From Lachancea dasiensis (taxonomy: Eukaryota; Ascomycota; Saccharomycetes; Saccharomycetales; Saccharomycetaceae), in contig LT598457.1 of the NCBI GenBank assembly GCA_900074725.1, forward strand, positions 806,001 through 870,000: a stretch of DNA of 64,000 nucleotides, written 5' to 3'. Made by a program: the position numbers and the translations under genes. Within the stretch, counting starts at the first letter, position 1, and every line of letters begins with the position of its first letter. Shown one piece after another: positions 1 to 10,300 of the stretch. Under the pieces are notes generated by a model, which was not told where the DNA came from, did not search any database, and was given only the letters and a program-made list of their open reading frames with translations.

Positions 1-733
1 CACTAATCGCGAAAGCTCCTATTCACCAATGAATTTCACAAGTACCCTCTTCATCCAGATCAGCGATACCGGGTTCGCCTCAGAGGTATTCCTGCGCCTT
101 CCATTCTACAGCAGTGTCAGGTAAGGTTTATACAGCTTTATTTCATCTATACAGAACTTTCCACCCTTCAGCTTCGTGACACTTTCGTACATCATTGACA
201 GACTTCCTTTGAATGTCCGAGAATCCGTTATGTAAACCTCACCCACTTCGGGTCCTTAAGTGTGTCCACTCCAACTCAACATATTTCATACGCTAGATCA
301 GAAGCACATGACCTATTGTTACGTCGAGAGTGGTATTTAAATGTGACTGCTCAAAATGAAACATCCAGACATTTTAACATTTTTGATTTTTTTAATGTTA
401 GTGCGTCTATGAAAAATTGTCACAAATCCTGGCCGGGTCGTAGGCCAAGCAGAGCTCTGCTTAGCCCAATCAGGCGGAGCCCTTTCTGTGTCGGCAAAGG
501 GCCCGCCCGCTGCTAGCCAGGAGCAGCGGGCGGGCCCTACCCAGGTCCTCTGCCTAGCAAACCCACCGTTCCGCCTGGCCCAACCCACCTGCCAGCTCTC
601 TGGAATCTCATGCGCCCGGGAATTGGTGTCCAGAATCTTGCAACTTGATCATTATTGACTGGAAAAACCTTAAACATCGCTTAATTGGACGTTTTACAGG
701 ACCTCAGACATCTAAGACCAGCAATAATCCAAA
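1..733. other. Intergenic region and promoter upstream of RPS17
   Basis: No gene is recognised. A short forward frame is open from about base 2 to 124; it could be the tail of a neighbouring gene cut by the window edge, but its translation resembles nothing I know, so chance is likelier. In other yeasts RPS17 is flanked by genes reading away from it, and no such start codon is visible here. Bases 420-600 are markedly GC-rich and hold a strong hairpin (listed separately). No clean Rap1 site was seen, only C-rich AACCCACC-like half-sites near 560-590. Confidence 0.5.
498..538. repeat. Perfect 17-bp inverted repeat, hairpin upstream of RPS17
   Basis: Bases 498-514 and 522-538 are exact reverse complements around a 7-base loop. 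The stem is almost all G and C. It sits about 200 bp before the RPS17 start codon. A smaller GCCCTTT/AAAGGGC pair lies just upstream and partly overlaps it, so alternative stems are possible. Confidence 0.8.
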
Positions 734-1464
734 ATGGTACGTTAAATATGGGTAATAAGACGTGAACTGCGGAACAGAATGGCAAGGACGAATACGCGGA
801 AAAGCAGTTGAATTCGTGGGTTTGGTGAGCCCGATATGAATGAAGTTGAAACTCAAGCAGCCATATGCATTTGCGTAGTCAGCTTCTGAAATTTGTGTTC
901 GTTACAAGGATAGTGAGTTGACCGTAGAAGAATCTTCGTTGAATACAGCATACACAGTCAAAGTTTCCGCCGTATTTTCTGCTTTATCATTCAGTGCTTT
1001 CTCGTCTAGCCAGTATGCCAGCTATCATTTTACTAACAGTAATCTTTTTGTGACAGGGTAGAGTTAGAACCAAGACCGTCAAGCGTGCCTCCAAGGCTTT
1101 GATTGAACGTTACTATCCAAAGTTGACCATGGACTTCCAAACCAACAAGAGAATGTGTGACGAGATCGCCACCATCCAATCTAAGAGATTGAGAAACAAG
1201 ATTGCTGGTTACACCACTCACTTGATGAAGAGAATCCAAAAGGGCCCAGTTAGAGGTATTTCTTTCAAGCTACAAGAAGAAGAAAGAGAGAGAAAGGACC
1301 AATACGTCCCAGCTGTCTCCGCTTTGGACTTGTCTCACTCTAAGGGTGTCTTGAACGTTGACAACCAAACCGCCGACTTGGTCAAGAACTTGGGCTTGAA
1401 ATTGCCTTTGTCCGTCTCCAACGTCTCTGCTCAAAGAGAAAGACGTTACAGAAGAAGAAACTAA
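734..1464 (+). CDS. RPS17: 40S ribosomal protein S17 (eS17), spliced gene
   Basis: Small-subunit ribosomal protein eS17. The gene is split: exon 1 is only the start codon (734-736), followed by donor GTACGT at 737, branch point TACTAAC at 1031-1037 and acceptor CAG ending at 1056. Exon 2 (1057-1464) continues [10 protein letters not shown] and ends ERRYRRRN. The spliced product is 136 aa, the usual length. Codon use is strongly biased to yeast-preferred codons (AAG, AGA, TTG, GTC), as expected for a highly expressed gene. An intron right after the ATG is typical of yeast RPS17 genes. Its neighbour ECM11 matches the S. cerevisiae RPS17B locus, while NSE5 and APT1 further on match RPS17A. Confidence 0.97.
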
Positions 1465-1758
1465 GCAGAGAGCCTAGCCGGCGGAACGATCGGGTGACTT
1501 TGGGTGGATGCTAGGTTTTCGGCGAAAATCTTGTAATAATTATGCCGCCGGTTTCCTATTACTAGCCTCATCACTTTGCTCGCTTTCGACTCCTCCGGTG
1601 CTTTTTGTTATATAGTTCTTTGTCAAAAAACCCCCCACATATGTGTACAGTTAAGTTAACATCACATCAATACGAAGAAATCTCATAAATTATTACTTGA
1701 ACGCGAATGTAGGTAAATAGCCACTGAGACGAGGAGGCAGCTGTCTGTCCGCTCTTGC

Positions 1759-2664
1759 TCAGATGATATCAAGAATTTCCTTGCCCAAATCCTGGATACG
1801 ACGTAGCTTCAGGTCCAGGATCTGACCTTGGGCATTCAATGCAGAGGCGCGTTTGTTGATCAAATCCGTGATTACTCTAAATTTCTCACTTAGGCCCATT
1901 CGAGCTTTAATCAGCCTCGCTAGAATCCTTTTGTGTTCTAATTGTAACTCTTCGCCGGCTTTGATCCAGGTATTGAGATTCATTTCCGCAAACGCGATAC
2001 AAGAATGCTTTTCCTCTTGATCTTGAACCTCGTGGAAAACGTCCTCGTAGTACTTCTTATCCTCACCTTTGGAGCTTTGCTCGTATAATCCCGCCTTAAC
2101 CGGTGCATAGGGACCTGGGTTGGTGGGTAGGCATTGGGCGGAAGGCGGTGGTTCATTAACTGCAATATCTATGGCATGCTTATCCTCGCCAGCAGCCGAG
2201 GGTAAGTCGGTTCTTACAGGTGATGACTGGTGCTGATCTACCTTGAGTTTTTTCGCAATCGGCGACACTGACACGGCAGCTGATCCATTTTGATTCATCT
2301 TCTCCTTTCCATCAAAACCGTTTCCCGTTTTGGCATCCCCGATTGCACGCTTGCTCACAACTAATGGAGCTGGATGCTCGGCTTTAATCGAAGGTTTCCT
2401 CTTATCGCCGTTGGGAGGGCGGCCGCTGAAACCGTTGTTGTTCAGTTCCGTGGATTGGAAAAATTGAGCAATACTTTTCCTCTTGGCATCTTCAATTACC
2501 TCTGACTTCTGGCATCTCAGCTGTTGTCGATTCATTGTTTTCTCCTTCAAAGGTGGGCGGCTATCGGGTTTTCCTTGAGATTTCATATTATCTCCAGCGC
2601 ATTCTGCCGAAACCTCCATTAACAAATCGGGTTTGACTTCAGGCTCAGATTTTACTGCTTCCAT
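1759..2664 (-). CDS. ECM11: Ecm11, meiotic SUMO-conjugated synaptonemal complex protein
   Basis: This 301-aa protein is about the same length as S. cerevisiae Ecm11 (302 aa). The conserved part is the C-terminal third, with a KYYEDVFHEVQ start, a helical region rich in Lys, Arg and Glu, and a final segment ending GKEILDII. The middle is low-complexity and charged. The N-terminus has a SUMO consensus V-K-S-E with the lysine at position 5; in S. cerevisiae, Lys5 of Ecm11 is the SUMOylation site, so this key residue appears kept. Ecm11 acts with Gmc2 in synaptonemal complex assembly and crossover control in meiosis. The position next to RPS17 matches YDR446W beside RPS17B. Assignment rests on the C-terminal domain, length and synteny. 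Confidence 0.85.
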   Translation of the reverse strand: MEAVKSEPEVKPDLLMEVSAECAGDNMKSQGKPDSRPPLKEKTMNRQQLRCQKSEVIEDAKRKSIAQFFQSTELNNNGFSGRPPNGDKRKPSIKAEHPAPLVVSKRAIGDAKTGNGFDGKEKMNQNGSAAVSVSPIAKKLKVDQHQSSPVRTDLPSAAGEDKHAIDIAVNEPPPSAQCLPTNPGPYAPVKAGLYEQSSKGEDKKYYEDVFHEVQDQEEKHSCIAFAEMNLNTWIKAGEELQLEHKRILARLIKARMGLSEKFRVITDLINKRASALNAQGQILDLKLRRIQDLGKEILDII

Positions 2665-3407
2665 GACACGGAACTGTATTGGTTACTACTATACGCCGGG
2701 AGTGCGTGGTTTCATTTTCCTATAATGATGATGGACTTATTGTTAAGTCCAGTGTACAGATCAATATAATGTCATCTGTGGACAGATTAGTCAAAAGTGA
2801 TGAGAGGCATCTTATAACATGTTGATACAAAAGACTCGGTATGTATGAAGGTCGTAAGACAAATGTAACGAAAGATGCCATCGGCGCTTGAGCTGCTCAA
2901 AGTTGTATGATGTAGGGTTACTCTGAACAGTAACGTTCTTACCGCCTTTGGCACAACCAACGGTCGAGTTTGACCAGGATGTGGGCATTTATGCAAGAAA
3001 TCTGAAACGGTAAAGTTGTGCAACGAGAAGACTATGTACAATCCCAGCGATCTACTCTGCTCAAATTTGGTGAAGATTTATTTGCCTGGCATATTCCTTG
3101 GATGTTACGCTTTTACCTAATTTTTGACGTGATAAACCCATACAAAGTTCTAAACCCTTCTACCAAAAACAAAAAGGAGTTCATTGGACCTTCGAAGGCC
3201 TGCTTCGATGCCGCGATGATTGTGAGGTTCGGCAAGATTTACTTTGGAGGTAGTTGTCCAATATATCTTGTCAGTAACTTTCCAGAAAAAAAGTGTGGCG
3301 TTCTCCCGAATTAGACACAATTCAGATTAGAATTACAGGCTCATAAGATATTATTAAAGTCAACTCACAATGCTCAATTCGAATCATCGAAAGTACGGAC
3401 AATAATC
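2665..3407. other. Divergent intergenic region ECM11-DLD1
   Basis: Shared promoter space between two genes transcribed away from each other. A 98-codon forward frame at 3018-3314 has no recognisable product and no codon bias, so I do not call it. No repeat or RNA gene was seen. Confidence 0.5.
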
Positions 3408-5117
3408 ATGTTCCGATTCGTGGCCAGCTCTAGAAGATCCATCGGCTGCGTTGGGACAAAACGACCCAGCTGGAGATATCGCAGCAACTCTTCTGCAGCA
3501 GGACGAGATGATGGGAGGTCGTTGCGCCAATCGAAGGGAGCTCTCGTTGCTTTATCTCTAGTTGCGGGAATCTCCTTGGGGCTATACATAGCACCCACAT
3601 TGAAGCCAGACAAACAAGTTTTTCCCTTACCTTCTATTACTCCACTCGGTCAATTAGATCCGCCGCGATATGGCAACGACGATGATTTGATAAAGTGCAT
3701 AAAAGAAATACAGACTGTTGTTGGCGAGAGCTCTGTAAAGAACTCGGCAGTCGAAATTGACCACCACACCGACAACGGGTTCAATCCTTCAAAACCTTTG
3801 CATCATCAGAAACCAAAATATGTTGTGTATCCAGAGTCCACGGAAGACGTTTCACATATCATGAAGGTTGTCAACAAGTATAGCATTCCAGTTGTGCCGT
3901 ATTCAGGGGGGACATCATTAGAAGGTCACACCTACTCTACAAGACCGGGGATCATCGTGAACACCTCTAAAATGAACAAGATTTTGCAGGTTAATGTAGA
4001 TGATCTGGATGCAGTGGTCCAAGCTGGAGTAGGCTGGCAACAATTGAACGAACACTTGCTAAAAACTCAAGGAATGGAGACGCTGATGTTGGGTTGTGAC
4101 TGTGGGCCAGGAGCCCACATTTGTGGTATGATAGGCACGAATGCCTCCGGGATTGGGGCTACTCGGTATGGATCTATGGCTTCAAACGTAATCTCAATAA
4201 AGGCCGTTTTAGCTGATGGTACTGTAGTTAAGACTAAGCACCGGCCAAGAAAATCAAGTGCAGGCTACAATTTAACCGGACTTTTGGTGGGAAGCGAGGG
4301 CACGCTTGCCATAGTGACGGAGGTGATTGTCAAGCTGCAGGTCAAGCCCGCCTATGAGACTGTCGCAGTAGTCCAGTTTCCTTCGGTAAACGACTGTACC
4401 AAGTCTATGGCCTCGTTTTTCAGAAGTGGCATACCATTAAATGCTGTAGAACTCTTAGACTCCGACATGATGCGCTGCATCAACTATAGCGACCTAGTTT
4501 CCAAAAGGTATGAAAACAAATCTACCCTGTTCATCAAAATTGGAGGCTTGAATAAAGTCATTGTGGAAGAATACGTGAAGGAAATCAAGAACATTTCGCG
4601 AGCTAATAACTGCACTACTTTTGAGTTCGCAAAAACAGCTGAAGCTGCAGAAGAGTTGTTTTCAGCGAGAAAGAATGCCCTTTATATGATGTTAGACTAT
4701 GCCTACAATGAAATCAGCCCCGATGCCAAAATGTGGATTACTGATTGTGCTGTACCGCTTTCACGACTAGCTTCTACATTAGAGCAGCTGAATGAAATGA
4801 TGAAGGAATATCCAATGCAGCATATGGTTTTAGGTCATGGGGATGCCAATTTACATTATGATATTTTCTACACTCCAGATCAGTACGAAATGTGCAAAGA
4901 AGCTGTCGACCGAATGGCCCGACTCACAATCGCCAATGAAGGCACTTGCTCTGGAGAACACGGGATAGGAGCTGGGAAAAGGGCTCTTTTGGAAGTTGAA
5001 CTTGGTAAAGATACCATTTCGATGATGCGTAAATTAAAATTAGCTCTCGATCCTAAGCGCCTACTCAATCCAGACAAAGTATTCAAGACAGACCCCGCGG
5101 ATGAAAGCGACGAGTAA
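3408..5117 (+). CDS. DLD1: D-lactate dehydrogenase (cytochrome), mitochondrial
   Basis: FAD-linked D-lactate:cytochrome c oxidoreductase of 569 aa (S. cerevisiae Dld1 is 587 aa). It oxidises D-lactate to pyruvate and passes electrons to cytochrome c at the mitochondrial inner membrane. Residues 1-35 are rich in Arg and Ser and look like a matrix presequence; a hydrophobic segment at about 45-60 (VALSLVAGISLGLYIA) is the expected membrane anchor. The FAD-binding (PCMH) domain follows, with VVPYSGGTSLEGH and MIGTNASGIGATRYGSM. The C-terminal FAD-oxidase domain has GHGDANLHYD and CSGEHGIGAGKR. In S. cerevisiae DLD1 is on another part of chromosome IV (YDL174C), so its place between ECM11 and the YDR444W-type gene reflects lineage-specific gene order. 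Confidence 0.93.
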   Translation: MFRFVASSRRSIGCVGTKRPSWRYRSNSSAAGRDDGRSLRQSKGALVALSLVAGISLGLYIAPTLKPDKQVFPLPSITPLGQLDPPRYGNDDDLIKCIKEIQTVVGESSVKNSAVEIDHHTDNGFNPSKPLHHQKPKYVVYPESTEDVSHIMKVVNKYSIPVVPYSGGTSLEGHTYSTRPGIIVNTSKMNKILQVNVDDLDAVVQAGVGWQQLNEHLLKTQGMETLMLGCDCGPGAHICGMIGTNASGIGATRYGSMASNVISIKAVLADGTVVKTKHRPRKSSAGYNLTGLLVGSEGTLAIVTEVIVKLQVKPAYETVAVVQFPSVNDCTKSMASFFRSGIPLNAVELLDSDMMRCINYSDLVSKRYENKSTLFIKIGGLNKVIVEEYVKEIKNISRANNCTTFEFAKTAEAAEELFSARKNALYMMLDYAYNEISPDAKMWITDCAVPLSRLASTLEQLNEMMKEYPMQHMVLGHGDANLHYDIFYTPDQYEMCKEAVDRMARLTIANEGTCSGEHGIGAGKRALLEVELGKDTISMMRKLKLALDPKRLLNPDKVFKTDPADESDE

Positions 5118-5288
5118 GAGTTTCAAGTAGCATCACCACTCACTCGATAATATCAAATCTATAGAGTAAAGTTCCGAGGGTTTCATTTATGAGGTTTCCT
5201 TCAAATTTGTCAAGTAATTAAGCTCAGTAGTTTGAAAGCCAGACCTTGATAAATAATAATACATACAAGCAGGATATAGTATAAACTG

Positions 5289-7163
5289 TTATTTTCTCTC
5301 GTCTTGCAGCCGTTTACCTCCACCAAAGTGATTTTTAACTAAATGATCCACAACGACCCAACCGAATGCGTTGACAAACTTGCGACGGACCACAATATTA
5401 TTATGAGAGTCAGGGGCGACGCTAACCAAAACTTTTCTCCAGGAAGCAGTTTCTTGCCACTGTCTTGCGATCCTTTCTTGAACCCTGTATATTCTGTCAT
5501 TGGGATAGATGATTTTCTTTAAAAGATCCCGCTTGTGATAGTGTGCTGGAGGCAATTCATCTGGTGCATATACCTTGTCATGTATTATCTCGTCTTTTCT
5601 GACACTTGGATCCCGAAGGTATTCTTGAGTCGGTAAAGGCGCAACAATGATATTAGCCGCTGAAGTAAGCGGATTAGCATGGGGAGGTGGGGTTATCGGA
5701 TGATTGTCCTGGGTCTTTGCTCCGCTTTCCGACGATGAAAAGGTTCGGGTTTGAGTTCTCTGATACCTCTTATATCCCCGTCTCAAAGCGGCTTGTGGCA
5801 TAATATACTTGAGCGCCGACTTCTTATCCATTTTTTCTTCCGGAATCTCTCCAGTTGTGTCATTCTTCTTAGAACTGTCAGGACCTCCCTCATCTTGTTT
5901 CCCTCCAGCTTCTCGGACACCTCTAACATCACCTAATCCCTGCCAATCCAAATAAAGTAGTGCTGCTGTCCTGAGTGGAACGATCCCATCGTGAAGGATA
6001 TTTGCATAGGTTGTTCGATTCTCGAATCTTTCTATCAAATTAATTACCGGCTCAGAAGGGATAATTTCGAGAAGCGGTCTATACTTGTAGTGGCCAAGAT
6101 GCTCACCTTTTTTGACGAGCCCTTCATTTGACATGAAAAAAGATCGATTTAAATTTAGGTCTGCACCAGTTTGACCTAAAACTCCTATGTCCAAAGCGAT
6201 TGTGACGAAGGGCGGGACCTCTCCGGCGACACCTAAATAAGGGCTCGCTAAGGTTATAAAATGTATTGGCGTCAGACCGGTGCATTCATCAAATATGTCC
6301 GGCCTTTTGACACAGATGTAGCGTAGTGCCATAGATTGAGTAGGACCACCGAGAGAATGGCCTACAAATGAAATATATTTGAGGTTGAAAAGTTCCTTCA
6401 GTTCGTCGATCGTATTAATGACGTAGTCGCCCATCCTTATCCCATTTGCCTTTATACCTTTTGAAGACCTACCTTGATTGCCTGTATAACCTCTTACAAT
6501 GACATTTGACGTTTCGGTCTCACTATGGGCCCTACATGTACTTTCTATCTTGTCTTTTAGATACAAGAGATCGCAGCCTATATTAGAAAATATTCCGTGT
6601 GTAAGAATAACCAAGTGAACTGGTCGATCTGGAAAGCGTGGAGGAGAATCCCACAAGCTGTGTGTATCCCACTTCTCGCAACTAAAACCTCTCACAGAAT
6701 CTAAAGACTTCCGCGGCATTTCATGAGTCTTGTTGGTGCTCACGCATAGCCTATATCCAAGCGTAGGAATTTTCGTTACAGATAATTGTGAGCAGATATT
6801 AATCTGCCAAGCATACTTTTCAGTTCCTTTGATTTTAGAGTTATCATTGAATTTCAACGTCGCACGATAAATATCGTTGGGTTTAACATCATCGAAAAAT
6901 TGAATGTCTTCGTCAAACCTCTCAAACTCGTTGAAATTGTGCGGCTGTACATCAACATAGAACGAATACGGGCCTGTCAAATATACAGGTCTCAAAAGGG
7001 CGCTCTCCGTATTCTTGAACGTAAGGTGAATCTGAGAATCGCGGAAATGCTTCCAAGATTCGCAACTTGTGTCAACAGTAATTTGGTAGCGGGCCAATTC
7101 ACCCAAACCAAGTCTCAGTTGGTCGTCCACCAAAAGTAGACCTTGGTCATGGTCTTTTGCCAT
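5289..7163 (-). CDS. Putative serine lipase, YDR444W/ROG1 family (DUF676)
   Basis: This 624-aa protein has an alpha/beta-hydrolase core of the DUF676 lipase family, like S. cerevisiae YDR444W (687 aa) and Rog1. It shows the oxyanion-side motif LVILTHGIFSN and the nucleophile elbow GHSLGG with the likely catalytic serine at residue 270. The N-terminal quarter is a beta-rich region typical of the family, and residues around 420-500 are low-complexity and charged. The C-terminal segment (NDRIYRVQERIARQWQE to FVNAFGWVVVDHLVKNHFG) is also a family trait. Gene order next to SSN2 matches YDR444W-YDR443C. The substrate is not known from sequence; relatives act on monoacylglycerols or phospholipids. 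Confidence 0.88.
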   Translation of the reverse strand: MAKDHDQGLLLVDDQLRLGLGELARYQITVDTSCESWKHFRDSQIHLTFKNTESALLRPVYLTGPYSFYVDVQPHNFNEFERFDEDIQFFDDVKPNDIYRATLKFNDNSKIKGTEKYAWQINICSQLSVTKIPTLGYRLCVSTNKTHEMPRKSLDSVRGFSCEKWDTHSLWDSPPRFPDRPVHLVILTHGIFSNIGCDLLYLKDKIESTCRAHSETETSNVIVRGYTGNQGRSSKGIKANGIRMGDYVINTIDELKELFNLKYISFVGHSLGGPTQSMALRYICVKRPDIFDECTGLTPIHFITLASPYLGVAGEVPPFVTIALDIGVLGQTGADLNLNRSFFMSNEGLVKKGEHLGHYKYRPLLEIIPSEPVINLIERFENRTTYANILHDGIVPLRTAALLYLDWQGLGDVRGVREAGGKQDEGGPDSSKKNDTTGEIPEEKMDKKSALKYIMPQAALRRGYKRYQRTQTRTFSSSESGAKTQDNHPITPPPHANPLTSAANIIVAPLPTQEYLRDPSVRKDEIIHDKVYAPDELPPAHYHKRDLLKKIIYPNDRIYRVQERIARQWQETASWRKVLVSVAPDSHNNIVVRRKFVNAFGWVVVDHLVKNHFGGGKRLQDERK

Positions 7164-7350
7164 GTGTTTTCTTTACATCGACACTTCAATTTAATTAGTC
7201 GATATTACTTTGATGACCGGTATAATTATCATCTAACGCCTGACTTAAACGCCAGTGGCGTGGAGAGGGATCAAGAAGGCCACTCTGGACCATCACATTT
7301 GAGGCTGAATTCGCTCGTGAGAAGATATTCTGGACAAACTTGCATCAAAA

Positions 7351-10300
7351 ATGGAACAGAAAGATCTCCCTTACAGGTTAGAGGAACTTCTCACCAATTT
7401 CTATAGACTGGAAAGGGTAGAGCGCATTAACTACGTGCAGTATATTCCTAGTAAACCTGAAGGACAATGGAGCATTCAGGCAGAGCTGGCTCTACGAAAA
7501 CGCAACTCGAAGGTTTTAGTTTCGCTCTTTTCGCGAGAACTGTGGTGTTTTAGCATTAATAGTGACCCAATTCCAACTCTGGAATTAGATCATCTAGGAA
7601 ACACCCCCGCACCAGAAAAGACGGGGTATTTTACGCCAGATATTTCGAAACCAAATTTACCTACTGCATATGCTGTTTTTTTAAAAGCCTTAAGGCGCAT
7701 GATGCACATCAGCCTTTGTTTAGAATCCGGACAGCATTTGATCCCTTTTGGAAACTCCTGCCTATTTAGAGGTGAGAGTCGTTCCACAAAAGTAGTACAC
7801 TGTGAGCCCCAGTTGTTTGAAAATGGTGACCTGTGCGTTTCATTTTCTTGCAAAAACATGCGTCTCTGTAATTTCGATACAAAGATGATCGACGAATCCT
7901 TTCTTCAAAAAAATGCGATATACCTAGCTCCTTCAGGTATTCGTGCATACCTCTACTCGCATGAACTTGAGAAATGCGTCTCCCCACCGCCCAAAAATGC
8001 ATCCGTCCTGCTCATTACTCTCTTGGTATCGCACGGAATTGACCTCACCAAAAAAAAGGACTTGACCTGGGTCAGAGTTATTCCCAATCTTGATCATCTC
8101 AATGGTTATACCCCATCAGTTTCGTCTTATCTGGATCCTCCTCGAGCTACAAAGACTGCAATATGGCCGCTAGAACTATGTTTTTCGCAGTCTTCTGCTC
8201 CTCTCTCGAAGTCGCTACGAGAGCTTTCGCTACAACCTGATTTACAAGAAACGTTCGACCTGATCGATGACTTTATTCAGCTGAAACTGACCTCTGCGTT
8301 TAAAACTCCAGGCAGCACCACAGGGGCGCTAGGTTCGGGAACCGTGACGGGAATGAATGCGCTGAGCACTGGCGGAATTTATGGAGATCATTATACAGCA
8401 CAACCTAAGAACTTCCAAGCTGGTAGCTTATACAACCTGAATGTTTTTGGTAACCATAATTCAAGACGATCACCAGGTGGTCCGTCAGCCAATGTAACAC
8501 CGGTGCACAACAGATCGGCTCCACAATCGGCTGAGAATGTGACACCAGGATTTTTAACAACACCTAATGTGAACGAAAATGTTGATGGTACAGGTGAAGA
8601 GATTCTCATCTCTGGTACCTCTTACAAACGAGGAGAAAACATTTGGACAGAACAGAATAGGGTTTCAGAAAACGAATCAGAAAGTCTCAGTACAAACCAT
8701 GCGGCAGCTTCTGAATCTTCTGTAGACCAAGATAATGCAGAACTAGATGCAGAACTTTTTGGGGATGATAAAGATGACGAGCAGTTGAGTTCAGATGAGG
8801 TGAACTTTCCTCAACAGACGAAGGAGATAACGGATGATATGTTTGACATGATCGACGATAGCGATACTTCCCGCGAGAAGACAATGCAGCTTAAAGAGCC
8901 TTCTCCCTTTAGCACGGACGAATCACCTTTCAAACGTAAATATCTGGACATTCCGCTTGACGAGATGACGTTACCCACAACCCCCTTATATATGGACCCT
9001 GGAGCTCCTTTGCCAATTGAAACACCTAAAGAGAGAAAGAAGAGTGTGTTTGCACCCTTGAATTTTAACCCAATAATCGAGTCGAATGTTGATAACAAAT
9101 ATAAGAATGGTGGTAAGTTTTCATTAGACGCCGGAAAGAATGAGGATTCTTTGAAATTTGACATTTCATCTGCCAAGATGTCGAGCTCAGAGGAAGAGGA
9201 TTTGGCAAGTAGTGATGAAGACCTCGACGACTTTGCTGTTAACAGTAATGTAGGTCCAGCACTAGAATCAAACACTCAACCAACAACGTTTGCCATCGAG
9301 AATCAGCCACCTATATCTTCGAATGATATACAACGAATCGCTTTCCAGGACCCTTCACCTCTCCAGAGTTTTGAAAATGAGAGCGGAGACGAGAAAGGTT
9401 TGCGAGAGGTGCACTCTGAATTTTGGAGGTATCCAAAAGGCGCTTCGTATGATTTTAGTCCCTCAAAAGCGTATTCTTCTCATTCCAATAGCGTCAAACC
9501 AGTTCAGTTCAATGCTGAGAGTAATGGGCCTGATGAACTTTCAATAATCAAGAACTTCACACCATTATTGGACACCGTTAGTAAATCCCCACTTGCTAAC
9601 CAAATTCTAGATGACCCAGCGGCCAAGCAGGCAGAAAACAAGGGAAAACTTAAACTTGATGTAATAGGCGCAACTGACTCCGTTTCAGCCCCAGAAACAT
9701 CTAACAGCCTGCCATTTTTGCTGCGGCACATGCCGCTCTTCTCTATACCTGACATTTTCTTTCATAACAACCCTTCACTATCTGCCACAGAGGGGTTATC
9801 CAGTGTAGTAAATCTACTTGTGGAACAAATCATATTTGACAGAGGTTTATTGGGTGACCTGGGAAGTGAGTCTGTCACTTACAGCGCTTTTATGGACTGT
9901 GGTGATGGCATTATTAAAAAATGTATGCAGGACAGCTTTTCCGAGTTTGAAAGACTAAATGGCGGGCAATTGATTGAGGAGATCAACTATATTCCTCAAC
10001 CTGCAGTGTACGTTAAAAAAAGTGACGAAATTATCAAAGTGAAAGGGGACTCTGATTATTTTTCGTCACAACTCCGCTTGAAGCCATACAAAGGTATAAA
10101 AAATTTCAGGTGTCTATTTTTAACGACTGAACTTAAGGATGATTGTCTTGATTTTCTTTCTACAATGTCCCAGATTTACCAGAGTCAAGAATTGGGTTTT
10201 TGCGAGCTAGTTAGACTCACGTTTGCGGATACACCGGGTCTAATCTATTTGATAAATTTAGAAAAAGACACACTTCTTCTGCTGTCTGCTCAAATTGTGT

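Noticed and set aside
3018-3314. 98-codon frame between ECM11 and DLD1
   Set aside because: No known family, no codon bias, and it fills a divergent promoter region.
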